Shown in pieces: positions 8,018-15,355 of a stretch of 20,563 nt of DNA. The translations under genes and the position numbers were made by a program. Location: positions 1 to 20,563 of the forward strand of contig JALOKO010000012.1 in assembly GCA_025456495.1 (NCBI GenBank), written 5' to 3'. Under the pieces are notes generated by a model. It ran no database searches and was not told where the DNA came from. It worked only from the letters and a program-made list of their open reading frames with translations. How positions within the stretch are numbered: the stretch's first letter is position 1; each line of letters begins with the position of its first letter. Origin of the DNA: Bryobacterales bacterium. GTDB taxonomy: Bacteria; Acidobacteriota; Terriglobia; Bryobacterales; Bryobacteraceae.

Positions 8018-8809
8018 CTAACGACCCAGATTGTTCAGTTGCTGGTACATTTCGTCGGCGGCGCGCACCACCTTGGCATTCGCTTCGTAGGCGCGCTGGC
8101 TGGTGATGAGACCGATGAACTCCTCCACCAGGCTGACGTTGGATTGCTCCAGGTAGCCCTGCAGCAAGGTGCCGGCGCCTTCGGCTCCGCCGGGTTGGCC
8201 AAAGACGGGATCTCCGCTGGAGTCGGTGGGCAGCAGCAGATTCTTGCCAAGGCTATTCAGGCCGGCGGGATTCTGGAAGATCGCCAACATGATCTGGCCC
8301 GCCTGGTTGGAGGCCGATTGGCCGGGCAGGGAGTAGGTCACCACGCCATCGGGCGCGATATAGACGTTGCGCCCGTCGGGAGGAATGACGATGGGCGGAT
8401 CCAGGGGATTGCCTTCCGGAGTCACCAGGTTGCCATCGCGGTCCAGGTGAAAGTTGCCGGCCCGCGAGAACCCGATCTGCCCATTGGGCTGTCGTACGGC
8501 GAAGAAGCCGTTGCCTTCAATCACCAGATCGGTGGGGTTGGAGGTGAGCGTGAAATTGCCCTGGTTCAACAGGATCTGGTTGGAGATCACCCGCGTGCCC
8601 AGGCCAATCTGCAGGCCGGTGGGCACCATCGCCTGGGTGTTGGCGCTGGCGCCAGGCTGAATGACGTTCTGGTAGAGCAGGTCCTGAAATTGGGCGCGCC
8701 GCATCTTGAAGCCAACCGTGTTGGAGTTGGCCAGGTTGTGGGCGATGTTGTCCACGTTGGTTTGCTGGGCGTGCATGCCGCTGGCGGCGCTGGAGAGTGC
8801 TCGAATCAC
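8018..8809 (-). CDS. flgG: Flagellar distal rod protein FlgG
   Basis: The 263-residue product is FlgG, the distal rod subunit that passes through the P and L rings and joins the hook. It has the N-terminal rod/hook motif with NIAHNLANSNTVGFK (about residues 21-35) and FQDLLYQNV after it. The central GNGFFAVRQPNGQIGFSRAGNF block is present. The C-terminal domain ends LEQSNVSLVEEFIGLITSQRAYEANAKVVRAADEM, closely typical of FlgG rather than FlgF. The start is GTG 8807-8809, with GGAAGG four bases upstream. It is 142 bp downstream of flgF and 74 bp upstream of flgA. Length is the family norm of about 260. Confidence 0.97.
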   Translation of the reverse strand: MIRALSSAASGMHAQQTNVDNIAHNLANSNTVGFKMRRAQFQDLLYQNVIQPGASANTQAMVPTGLQIGLGTRVISNQILLNQGNFTLTSNPTDLVIEGNGFFAVRQPNGQIGFSRAGNFHLDRDGNLVTPEGNPLDPPIVIPPDGRNVYIAPDGVVTYSLPGQSASNQAGQIMLAIFQNPAGLNSLGKNLLLPTDSSGDPVFGQPGGAEGAGTLLQGYLEQSNVSLVEEFIGLITSQRAYEANAKVVRAADEMYQQLNNLGR

Positions 8810-8951
8810 AATACCTTCCTTTTCCTCGTCAGGCCTTCCACATCAGGCCGTTCTGACCGGGCCGTTCTCTTCACGTGCCGACTGGCAGTGCCAGCCGGAC
8901 GTGGCGGGGTGGGCGGAGCCAACCTACGGCCTGCTATCCCCTGCTGCCGGG
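8810..8951 (-). promoter_or_regulatory. flgF-flgG spacer with 21-bp palindrome
   Basis: This 142-bp spacer is the longest internal gap of the minus-strand operon. It contains a near-perfect inverted repeat at 8878-8898: CCG-A-CTGGCA, a central G, then TGCCAG-C-CGG, with only one mismatched pair. It also has a direct repeat GGCCGTTCT at 8846-8854 and 8860-8868, 14 bp apart. The palindrome could be a protein-binding operator or an mRNA hairpin that tunes flgG relative to flgF. No T-run follows it on either strand, so a canonical terminator is unlikely. Confidence 0.4.
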
Positions 8952-9701
8952 TTACCACTTGGCAACTTGTTCCAGGACGCCGCGGCGCGCCGTGGAGACC
9001 ACGCTGTAGGCGCGGTTCAGCATCTGAAACTCGCGGCTGGCGGTCACCAACTGCATGCTGGCCGAAGCGGCATCGACGTTGGAAACCTCCAAGGCCTTGT
9101 TGCTGACGGTGGCCTTCGCCGCACGGGGCGTCATGCCGGGTTGGGCGGCGAAGTAGACCCCCTCCTCCTTGCGCAGCAGGTCAGGACGCGAGAAGTCCTG
9201 GACGGAAAGCTTACCCAAGCGTCGTTGCTGCTGCCAGATGGCGCCTTCGGCGTCAATCTCCAGCGGGATTTTGGGATCGGCGGCCAGCTTCCCCGGCCGC
9301 TCTGTCTCCAACACCTTCACGGCGTAACCCTGTCGAGTCCGCAGCTCCCCGTCAGGGGCCAGACGAAAGTTGCCTGCCCGGGTGTAGCGTGCGCCCCGCG
9401 GGGTATCGACAACGAAGAATCCGCTGCCTTCCAGAGCAACATCGGTGGGATTGCCCGTTTCCTGCAGACCGCTTTGCCGGAACTCCGTGTAGCGATCTTC
9501 GATCATGGGCATCTCGGACAGCGTTTTGCTTTCCCCGGCCAGGATCGCTTCGGCGGCGGCTCCGGAGAGATAGCTGGAAAAGCGCTCCCGATCTGCCTTG
9601 TACCCAGGGGAGGAGGCGTTGGCGAGATTGTTGGCGATCAGGTCCAAAGTTTGCATCCGGGTGTCCATGCCGGCGGCCAGAACTGCGGAAAGTGGGTCCA
9701 C
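8952..9701 (-). CDS. flgF: Flagellar proximal rod protein FlgF
   Basis: The 249-residue product belongs to the rod/hook family and reads as FlgF, a rod subunit below FlgG. The N-terminal motif is LDLIANNLANASSPGYKADRERF (about residues 19-41). The central part has GSGFFVVDTPRGARYTRAGNFRLAPDGELRTRQGYAV, and the C-terminus has NVDAASASMQLVTASREFQMLNRAYSVV. Translation starts at GTG 9699-9701, with a GAGG motif about ten bases upstream. It is the first gene of the minus-strand operon, facing fliK across a repeat-rich spacer. FlgF and FlgG are paralogues. The order flgF before flgG and the shorter, more divergent central domain favour FlgF here. Confidence 0.93.
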   Translation of the reverse strand: MDPLSAVLAAGMDTRMQTLDLIANNLANASSPGYKADRERFSSYLSGAAAEAILAGESKTLSEMPMIEDRYTEFRQSGLQETGNPTDVALEGSGFFVVDTPRGARYTRAGNFRLAPDGELRTRQGYAVKVLETERPGKLAADPKIPLEIDAEGAIWQQQRRLGKLSVQDFSRPDLLRKEEGVYFAAQPGMTPRAAKATVSNKALEVSNVDAASASMQLVTASREFQMLNRAYSVVSTARRGVLEQVAKW

Positions 9702-9749
9702 GGTGGATATACCTCGGTGAGGCCGAATGCACGTGAGGGTCCAAACAAC

Positions 9750-9799
9750 GAAGCGGCGGGTCGGGGCGTGTGGCGGCGAGTAGCGGCGGGTGGCGGCGA
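9750..9799. repeat. Five 10-bp tandem repeats, consensus GTGGCGGCGR
   Basis: Five adjacent 10-bp units start at 9750: GAAGCGGCGG, GTCGGGGCGT, GTGGCGGCGA, GTAGCGGCGG and GTGGCGGCGA. The phase is close to one helical turn, so identical faces of each unit line up on one side of the DNA. The block lies about 50-100 bp upstream of the flgF start, in its likely promoter or leader. The unit length is not a multiple of three, consistent with non-coding DNA. Confidence 0.8.
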
Positions 9800-9825
9800 G
9801 GAACCCCGCGGCAGCCCTCCGCTCC

Positions 9826-9888
9826 GCTGGATTGTCCCTTTACCCAGCTGGATTGTCCCTTTACCCAGTTGGATCGTCCCTTTACCCC
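9826..9888. repeat. Three 21-bp tandem repeats in divergent spacer
   Basis: Units 9826-9846 and 9847-9867 are identical (GCTGGATTGTCCCTTTACCC followed by A). Unit 9868-9888 differs at three positions. They lie near the middle of the spacer between flgF and fliK, about 125 bp from the former and 280 bp from the latter. The 21-bp period is two helical turns, as expected for stacked regulator sites. It is also seven codons, but no supported gene covers it. Confidence 0.9.
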
Positions 9889-10168
9889 GTAACCCCGGGG
9901 ATTTGCGGCGCTGGGACCACGCGCCCGGCGAAGGCGTTCGGCGCTACGCCCAAGCAGAATCGCTGTGCCCAACCGGGGCGGGAGCGAGGATTCTGCGTCT
10001 GTCGCCGGTGACAAGATCTGGTCATCGACGAGAGTTAGTCACCCCATCGGTGGTGGAATTGGCGGCCAGCAGGTGCGGCAGCGACGCCGAAATGGGAGGA
10101 AATCCGGGCACGGGGGCTCCCTTGGTGTCGTCCGAACGGTTTGGCCACCGAACTGCTTAGGCAGCGTC

Positions 10169-12676
10169 GTGACTTTCCTGTCTTCCATGCACGCACCCGG
10201 GTCCGCCGATACCAACAGGGCATTGGCGAAAGGGGTCCCGGGCGATCTGCGCGTTTCGGCGAGCAGCTTACCCGATTCACGGACGGACACCGACCTCGCG
10301 TCCGCGACCCAATGGGAGCCATCCGCCTTTTGGTTGCTATGGAAGGGTGCTTCCGGCGGCAACCATCCGGCCAGCCAGCCCGGCGGGGCGGGGGATCCGA
10401 CGGTCTTCCGCAAGGCAAACAGAGAGGCGGCCGGTTCCGGAAGCGGCGGGTACCCGGACGTCCACGGAGGAAGCGGCAGGATTTCCAGCAGCCGCACCGT
10501 TGGCCTTGCGTCTGTCGGCTCTGCAAGTATCGGTACTGCAAGTAGCGGTTCTGGGTCCGGATCGGCGGCAGTGTATGGCCGAGGAAACCTGCCACGATCG
10601 AGCGCGGCAACACCGCTGCAAGAAAGCCAGGCCAACTCCGCACGGAAAGCCAGTGGGAACGCAGAACGGGAGATCGCAAGCCGACGCGGCCTGGAGGATC
10701 GAGGGCGGACGCCCACCGGATCCGCCGCCGCGAGCAACTCGCGGACGCAAGTGGATGTGAAGGATCGGGCGCCCGGGCAATCGCCCTCGCAGCCCGTCGC
10801 GCAACCGACACGGGGCGACTCAGCAGCGCGTCCGGTTTCCGCGGAGCCGCGAGAGGCCGCATCTGGCATCGACGCCCGCGCGAATCGGCAACAGGAAGCC
10901 GTCCGGGAAGCGGATGGCCAAAGGGATAGCGGAACGCAGGGAAGCTTGACGGGATTCGCGGAGTCGCTTCCGGACGCCGTTGGGGAAGTCCCGGCTGATG
11001 CTGGCGGGACGACTGCTGGCGCGACATCGGCCACTCTCCCCGGTCAGGCGCCGACGGAGCTGGACGCGTCTACGGCTACCAGTTCCATGCTGGCGACCAG
11101 CCCCGGGCCAACGACCAGTTCCCCGGATGCCTCCATCGTGACGCAGGCTTCCGGCGTGATGCAGGCTTCCGGCGTAATGCAGGCGGCAGTCCCTGGTGGA
11201 TCAGAAGGTGCGTCGCTGACGGCGAACCCCGGTTCGCCGGAGGCAGCGCGGATGGGCGGGCGCAGCACGGAGGGTGGCGTCGCGGGCGGCCAACTGTTTG
11301 GGAATGGCAATCACGCGCTCGCGGCAGGTCACGGGCAGTCAACGGGAGAGGCGACCCTGTCCCCGTCAGGCTCCGCAGCCATGCAGCCGGGGGAGGCCAG
11401 GACGCTGGCCATGGAGATGAGCGGTGTGGGTGGGCAGCCCGACGGCGCGACAGGTTCCCAAGGGTCCGCTGCGATGGCGTTGCCGGATGGCATGGCCACG
11501 GGCGTGGTGGACGGACCGGGCGTTGCCGGCGAGCAGGCCTTTGGCATGGAACTCACGCTCCGCGCCGGCCAGCGGCCGACGGAGATCGCCGCGCGGGGGG
11601 TGATGGGGGAGCGGACGTCGATGGCCGACTGGGCACGGATGCCGGCGGCGGACGGCCTGGACGCAAATCCAGAGGAAGGGATGGATGGATCCGGCCAGGC
11701 AACAGCCCGGCAGGACCCGGCAGGCGGGGAGGCGTCGCAAGGGGACGCGCTGCTGGTGAAGGATGGTGAGGCGGCGGCCTCCAGACAGCGGGCGACGCCA
11801 ACCGAGGGGTCCATGCCGGTGCGCGTTGCCTCCCATGGCCCAGGACGAACGGGTGCCGCGGCAAACCAGGGTTCCCCGGTGATTGGCGCCACGGGCGGGC
11901 AGTGGCCGAACGGGCAGGCGCAGGCGGGCCGTCAGGATCAAGGGCGGCAGGACCAGGGGCAGCAGGACCAGGGGCAGCAGGAGAGCGGCAATTTCGTTCT
12001 GGAAGCGTCCCGGCAACGCCTGGCGGGCAACGGGGCGGATGCGGCACTCAGCGCAACGCGCGGCGTGGGATCGCAGGGCGCGCCGGCAACCGGCGGGCAG
12101 TTGGCCGGAGGGGGCGCCGTCTCGCAGACACCAGCCCGCACCGCATCCACGACGTTGGATCCCCTCAGTGCGGGACGCGCCCGCGAGTTCCAGATGGAAC
12201 CGGGACCGATGCCAACCGGGGCGACACGATCCCTGTTGGTGCGGCTGCCGGCGGAACTGCGCGGGGAGGCCGTGCAGCTGCGCTTCCTGCAGCGGGGCGA
12301 TCAGATTGATGTGCGCATCGCATCCACCTCAGAGAGCGCCGCGCAGGAGTTGCGGGAACAACTCCCGGCGCTGGTGGGACGCCTGCAGCAGGCAGGCATG
12401 GTGACTGAGCGGGCGTCGACCCTGCAGCCCGGCGGCGAGGCGCACGACCTGTTGCGCCGCGGCGACGGCCAACCGGGCGAGGCCAGGCAACACCAACAGC
12501 AGTCCTCCGATGACCAGGCCGAGCACAGGCAACCGCGGGATGCGGAATCGCGCCCGGGCTCTTCGTCAAGGCGCTCGTCGGCGGATAGCCGCTTCGCCAG
12601 CCTGCTGGGGAACTCGTCCCTTTCCCTGGCCACCAACAGACAGCCGATTTCCGTTCAAGAAGGTGAACTCTCATGA
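10169..12676 (+). CDS. fliK: Flagellar hook-length control protein FliK (start uncertain)
   Basis: About 835 residues with a long low-complexity N-terminal and central part rich in Gly, Ala, Ser, Gln and Thr, then a compact C-terminal domain at about residues 685-745. That domain reads SLLVRLPAELRGEAVQLRF, QRGDQIDVRIASTSESAAQELREQLPALVGRLQQAGM, matching the FliK C-terminal fold that contacts FlhB and switches export specificity. The position directly before flgD and flgE is the classic fliK place. Internal repeats include 18-bp units (11138-11188) and 15-bp units (11930-11989). GTG 10169 has AGG seven bases upstream. ATG 10187 is the next candidate. The frame is also open back to GTG 9965, which lacks a ribosome site. 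It is much longer than enteric FliK (about 400 residues). The stop overlaps the flgD start. Confidence 0.83.
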   Translation: MTFLSSMHAPGSADTNRALAKGVPGDLRVSASSLPDSRTDTDLASATQWEPSAFWLLWKGASGGNHPASQPGGAGDPTVFRKANREAAGSGSGGYPDVHGGSGRISSSRTVGLASVGSASIGTASSGSGSGSAAVYGRGNLPRSSAATPLQESQANSARKASGNAEREIASRRGLEDRGRTPTGSAAASNSRTQVDVKDRAPGQSPSQPVAQPTRGDSAARPVSAEPREAASGIDARANRQQEAVREADGQRDSGTQGSLTGFAESLPDAVGEVPADAGGTTAGATSATLPGQAPTELDASTATSSMLATSPGPTTSSPDASIVTQASGVMQASGVMQAAVPGGSEGASLTANPGSPEAARMGGRSTEGGVAGGQLFGNGNHALAAGHGQSTGEATLSPSGSAAMQPGEARTLAMEMSGVGGQPDGATGSQGSAAMALPDGMATGVVDGPGVAGEQAFGMELTLRAGQRPTEIAARGVMGERTSMADWARMPAADGLDANPEEGMDGSGQATARQDPAGGEASQGDALLVKDGEAAASRQRATPTEGSMPVRVASHGPGRTGAAANQGSPVIGATGGQWPNGQAQAGRQDQGRQDQGQQDQGQQESGNFVLEASRQRLAGNGADAALSATRGVGSQGAPATGGQLAGGGAVSQTPARTASTTLDPLSAGRAREFQMEPGPMPTGATRSLLVRLPAELRGEAVQLRFLQRGDQIDVRIASTSESAAQELREQLPALVGRLQQAGMVTERASTLQPGGEAHDLLRRGDGQPGEARQHQQQSSDDQAEHRQPRDAESRPGSSSRRSSADSRFASLLGNSSLSLATNRQPISVQEGELS
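11138..11188 (+). repeat. 18-bp tandem repeat inside fliK
   Basis: Units 11138-11155 and 11156-11173 differ at one base and encode VTQASG and VMQASG; a partial third (11174-11188) encodes VMQAA. The repeat is in frame and lies in the low-complexity central part of FliK, where the length of the ruler may vary without loss of frame. Confidence 0.8.
11930..11989 (+). repeat. 15-bp tandem repeat inside fliK (RQDQG/QQDQG)
   Basis: Four consecutive 15-bp units (11930-11944, 11945-11959, 11960-11974 and 11975-11989) encode RQDQG, RQDQG, QQDQG and QQESG. Units two and three are nearly identical in DNA, which suggests recent expansion. The unit is five codons, so expansion keeps the frame. Confidence 0.85.
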
Positions 12677-13092
12677 TGAATCCCATTGGTTTCCTCACGC
12701 AGGCCATGCAAGGGGGCGGGTCCCGGATCCCGGACACGGCGCGCGAGATGCGCAGCGCGAACGCGGCAAACAATGGCCGCGGCCTTGTCGCCGGGGCAAA
12801 TGACGCAGCCACGGAAGGCGCGCGCGGCGGCAACGACGCGGCTACAGGTAGCAGCGCCAGCCCTGCCATTGCATCGGGTCTGGCCACCAAGGAAACCTTC
12901 CTCACGCTGCTGGTGGCGCAGATCAAGAACCAGAATCCATTGAATCCAGCCGACGGGACGGAGTTCCTTTCGCAGTTGGCCCAGTTCACGCAGGTGGAGC
13001 AGTTGATCTCAATCCGGCAGGAACTGGAAACCATGGGACAGCAGAATCAGGCGCTCACGCAGGCAGCGGCGCGGAACCTGCAGAGCTCCTAA
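12673..13092 (+). CDS. flgD: Flagellar hook capping protein FlgD, short form
   Basis: The 139-residue product is FlgD, the cap on which hook subunits polymerise. The signature KETFLTLLVAQIKNQNPLNP, then DGTEFLSQLAQFTQVEQL, covers about residues 72-112. The first 70 residues are flexible and rich in Ala, Gly and Asn. The C-terminal FlgD Ig-like/tudor region of enteric FlgD (about 230 residues) is absent, as in other short FlgD proteins. The ATG overlaps the fliK stop as ATGA, with AAGG upstream inside fliK, so translation is probably coupled. A second ATG follows immediately. flgE is 95 bp downstream. Confidence 0.95.
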   Translation: MMNPIGFLTQAMQGGGSRIPDTAREMRSANAANNGRGLVAGANDAATEGARGGNDAATGSSASPAIASGLATKETFLTLLVAQIKNQNPLNPADGTEFLSQLAQFTQVEQLISIRQELETMGQQNQALTQAAARNLQSS

Positions 13093-13187
13093 GTGGAACC
13101 TGATCGATCACAAGCCGAGAACGAATCTGGTGATCGAAACCGAACTCCCGCAACCCAATCGAATCTTCAAAGAAAGAGGCTTCTTCC

Positions 13188-14459
13188 ATGTTTACGGCTT
13201 TCTCTTCCGCCCTCTCCGCGCTTACCGGACACACCACCGCGGTGGATGTGGTGGGCAACAATCTGGCGAACCTGAATACGATCGGCTTCAAGCGCAGCGA
13301 GGTGAGCTTCTACGACCTGCTGTCGCGTACCTTGGGCGCCAGCGGACAAACACAGGTGGGCATGGGCGTGGGACGCCCGTTCACCAGCCGCCAGTTCAAT
13401 CAGGGGGCCATCCAGACTACATCCGGCAGGCTGGATGCGGCCATTCAGGGTGAGGGCTTCTTTGTGGTGAAGGATGCCAATGGCGGCATCATGTACACGC
13501 GCGCCGGGAACTTCAAGAAGACGGCGGACGGCATGATGGTGACGGCCACCGGCGAGCGGGTGCAGGGTTGGGTGGCCGATGTGGATGGCAATGTCACCTC
13601 CACGGGAGCCGTGGGGGATATCCGCCTTCCGGAGGGCAGTTTGCGGCCCGCCTCCGCCACCGAGAATCTGTTCCTCACCATGAACCTGAATGCGGCGGAT
13701 AACCCCGGCGCGCAATCGTTGTTCCGGGTGCCCGTGCGCACCTATGATTCGTTGGGCAATGAACTCATCGTCACGATGAACTACGAAAAGACAGGTCCGA
13801 ACACCTGGCAGATGTGGGCCGATGCGCTGGACCCGGCTGTGGGTACGATTGTGCCGGACGATACGGCGAAGGTGGACCTGGCCTTCGACTCCTTCGGATC
13901 ATTGATCGAAATCAATGGGGTGGACCAGACAACGGATCCGCCACCCAACACCACCGTGGAGCTCAACCTCACCGGACTTGCCTCGGGCGCCTCTGACTTC
14001 GATGTGCAGGTGAACTTCTTTGCGCCCACCGGAGCGCCGCTGGTTTCGCAATTCGCGCAGCCATCAGCCATCGCGGGCCTGGTGCAGGATGGGCAACCGG
14101 CGGCACAGTTATCCAGGGTAGCCGTTGGAGATAACGGCGTCCTGCTGGCCCAATACTCAGATGGCACTGAGAACATCATCGGGCAACTGGCATTGGCCAG
14201 CGTGGGAAATCCTGAAACGCTGGTGGCGGTTGGGAATAACGCGTTCCGGGTGAGTGCAAACTCGGCTGAACCCGTCATTGGCGCGGCTGGAACCGGAGGA
14301 CGCGGCACCATTGTGGGCGGCGCCACGGAGGCGTCCAGCGCGGACATGGCGCGCGAGTTCACCAACCTCATCGTTTACCAGCGCGGCTACCAGGCCAACG
14401 CCAGAGTGATCACCACCGCGGATGAGCTGAGCGCGGAAACCATCAACCTCAAGCGATAG
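13188..14459 (+). CDS. flgE: Flagellar hook protein FlgE
   Basis: The 423-residue product is FlgE, subunit of the curved hook joining rod and filament. The N-terminus reads MFTAFSSALSALTGHTTAVD, then VVGNNLANLNTIGFKRSEVSF, the rod/hook axial motif. The central region has GEGFFVVKDANGGIMYTRAGNF and a FlgE-type domain with YDSLGNELIVTMNYEK. The C-terminal axial helix is MAREFTNLIVYQRGYQANARVITTADEL, ending ETINLKR. Length is in the usual 400-450 range. A GAGG motif precedes the ATG. Its neighbours FliK and FlgD set hook length and cap the hook. The hairpin region before fliN begins 25 bp after the stop. Confidence 0.97.
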   Translation: MFTAFSSALSALTGHTTAVDVVGNNLANLNTIGFKRSEVSFYDLLSRTLGASGQTQVGMGVGRPFTSRQFNQGAIQTTSGRLDAAIQGEGFFVVKDANGGIMYTRAGNFKKTADGMMVTATGERVQGWVADVDGNVTSTGAVGDIRLPEGSLRPASATENLFLTMNLNAADNPGAQSLFRVPVRTYDSLGNELIVTMNYEKTGPNTWQMWADALDPAVGTIVPDDTAKVDLAFDSFGSLIEINGVDQTTDPPPNTTVELNLTGLASGASDFDVQVNFFAPTGAPLVSQFAQPSAIAGLVQDGQPAAQLSRVAVGDNGVLLAQYSDGTENIIGQLALASVGNPETLVAVGNNAFRVSANSAEPVIGAAGTGGRGTIVGGATEASSADMAREFTNLIVYQRGYQANARVITTADELSAETINLKR

Positions 14460-14484
14460 CCCTTCCCCGCCGATAGATCCCCCA

Positions 14485-14537
14485 GGGAATGCCCCGGCAG
14501 CCTAGCGCCGGCGGCATTCCCTCACTTGAATGCCGGC
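14485..14537 (+). promoter_or_regulatory. Competing hairpins in the fliN leader
   Basis: A strong inverted repeat pairs GGGAATGCC (14485-14493) with GGCATTCCC (14513-14521), and inside it CCGGC (14494-14498) with GCCGG (14507-14511), leaving one bulged C and an eight-base loop. The 5' arm is then partly repeated as GAATGCCGGC at 14528-14537, which can pair with the same GGCATTC arm. The two hairpins exclude each other, as in attenuators. No T-run follows the first one, so it is not a simple terminator. It lies between flgE and fliN. Confidence 0.55.
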
Positions 14538-14557
14538 AGCCCGGCGCAGCAACCATC

Positions 14558-14827
14558 ATGGCCACCACACAGTCCGCCGAAGTATCCCGCCTACAGTCCA
14601 TGGAGCACCATGCCGATCTACCCATGGAGATTGAAGTGGAGCTCGACCAGCGTCCGATGACGGTGCGGGATCTGCTGAATCTGGCGGCGGGTTCGATTGT
14701 ACGGCTAACCCGATCCGCTGGCGAGAATGTGGATGTCTGCGTGAACGGCTCCCGCGTTGCGGTTGGCGAAATCGTCATCCTGCAGAACAAGGTGGGAGTC
14801 CGTATTACTGATTTCGAGTCTGAGTGA
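14558..14827 (+). CDS. fliN: Flagellar motor switch protein FliN (C-ring)
   Basis: This 89-residue protein carries the SpoA fold typical of FliN, a cytoplasmic C-ring component in torque switching and export. The run from MEIEVELDQRPMTVRDLLNL through AAGSIVRL, VDVCVNGSRVAVGEIVILQNKVGVRITDF is highly typical and fills nearly the whole protein. I chose ATG 14558. The frame is open back to ATG 14489, but that codon lies inside the hairpin arm and its extra 23 residues look like translated leader. No clear ribosome site precedes either. fliL and fliM, which often sit before fliN, are not here. Confidence 0.93.
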   Translation: MATTQSAEVSRLQSMEHHADLPMEIEVELDQRPMTVRDLLNLAAGSIVRLTRSAGENVDVCVNGSRVAVGEIVILQNKVGVRITDFESE

Positions 14828-14880
14828 AACCACGAAGGCTTGGGTCGGCAGGGCATCCCGTCTGCGCGGAGTGCAAGCGG

Positions 14881-14885
14881 GGAGG
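14881..14885 (+). promoter_or_regulatory. Ribosome binding site fixing the fliO start
   Basis: GGAGG stands five bases before ATG 14891. It makes that ATG the start of fliO, rather than the in-frame ATG at 14840, which has no comparable site. Confidence 0.75.
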
Positions 14886-14890
14886 AAGCG

Positions 14891-15355
14891 ATGGAAGAGG
14901 CGCCTGTATGGGTGTGGCCTTTGTTGGTTTGCGGGCTGGCCTTCGGCCTAAAGATTTGGGCCGCGCGATGGGCCGCGGGGCGCCTTGGCGTAACCCATGG
15001 AGGGCGGCGCTCAAGTGGGGAAGCAGGCGTGCGAAGCGCGTGGCAAGCCGGGCTGTGCTGGCTGTCCACACTGGGCTTGGGAGGCATATCCGGACAGCGG
15101 TCTGACGCCCCGCGAGAAGTGATCCGCGTGGTGAGCCGCAGGGCGTTGAGCGCCCAGCAGAGTCTGGTGGTAGTTGAGATTTGGGGCCAGCAGATGGTGC
15201 TTGCCGTGCAGCCCGGGGTAGCGCCCACGGTACTGGCAACCCGGGATGCGGCCGCTCAGGATGCCGGGCTTCGTTCCCACCGCGCCACCACCTTTTCGCA
15301 ACATCTGAACGAGTTGCGTTCCAGCGGGGCGCTTGAGGACCGGCCATGCGCATAA
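14891..15355 (+). CDS. fliO: Flagellar biosynthesis protein FliO
   Basis: The 154-residue product reads as FliO, a small membrane protein that helps FliP assemble in the export gate. A single membrane segment lies near the N-terminus (VWVWPLLVCGLAFGLKIWAA, about residues 6-25). The cytoplasmic part has VIRVVSRRALSAQQSLVVVEIWGQQMVLAV, which matches the FliO pattern of a basic strand followed by a Gly-Val loop. FliO proteins diverge strongly, so the call leans on this motif plus position between fliN and fliP. The start is set by GGAGG at 14881. The last 10 bases overlap fliP, whose ribosome site lies inside fliO. Confidence 0.87.
   Translation: MEEAPVWVWPLLVCGLAFGLKIWAARWAAGRLGVTHGGRRSSGEAGVRSAWQAGLCWLSTLGLGGISGQRSDAPREVIRVVSRRALSAQQSLVVVEIWGQQMVLAVQPGVAPTVLATRDAAAQDAGLRSHRATTFSQHLNELRSSGALEDRPCA

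Larger units (their letters stand above)
9702..10168. promoter_or_regulatory. Divergent spacer between flgF and fliK operons
   Basis: These 467 bp separate the two divergent flagellar operons and should hold both promoters. I see no convincing sigma-28 or sigma-54 promoter. The distinctive contents are a 10-bp tandem repeat (9750-9799) and a 21-bp tandem repeat (9826-9888). The fliK reading frame is open back to a GTG at 9965, but no ribosome site precedes that codon. The rest of the spacer shows no gene I would support. Confidence 0.5.

Noticed and set aside
7562..9106. Plus-strand open frame of 514 codons opposite flgA and flgG
   Set aside because: It runs antisense to two clear flagellar genes, crosses their spacer and has no recognisable motif. 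Long antisense frames are common in GC-rich DNA.
9352..10014. Minus-strand 220-codon frame containing a WVKGQSS repeat upstream of flgF
   Set aside because: The repeat peptide is only the translation of the 21-bp spacer array, and the frame then overlaps flgF out of phase.
8706..10160. Plus-strand open frame of 484 codons opposite flgF and across the divergent spacer
   Set aside because: Antisense to flgF, overlaps the repeat arrays and shows no family motif. The 21-bp repeat merely keeps the frame open.
10039..11034. Two minus-strand open frames of about 330 codons opposite fliK
   Set aside because: Two overlapping antisense frames of similar length reflect the lack of stops in GC-rich low-complexity DNA. 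fliK is supported by its C-terminal domain and operon position.
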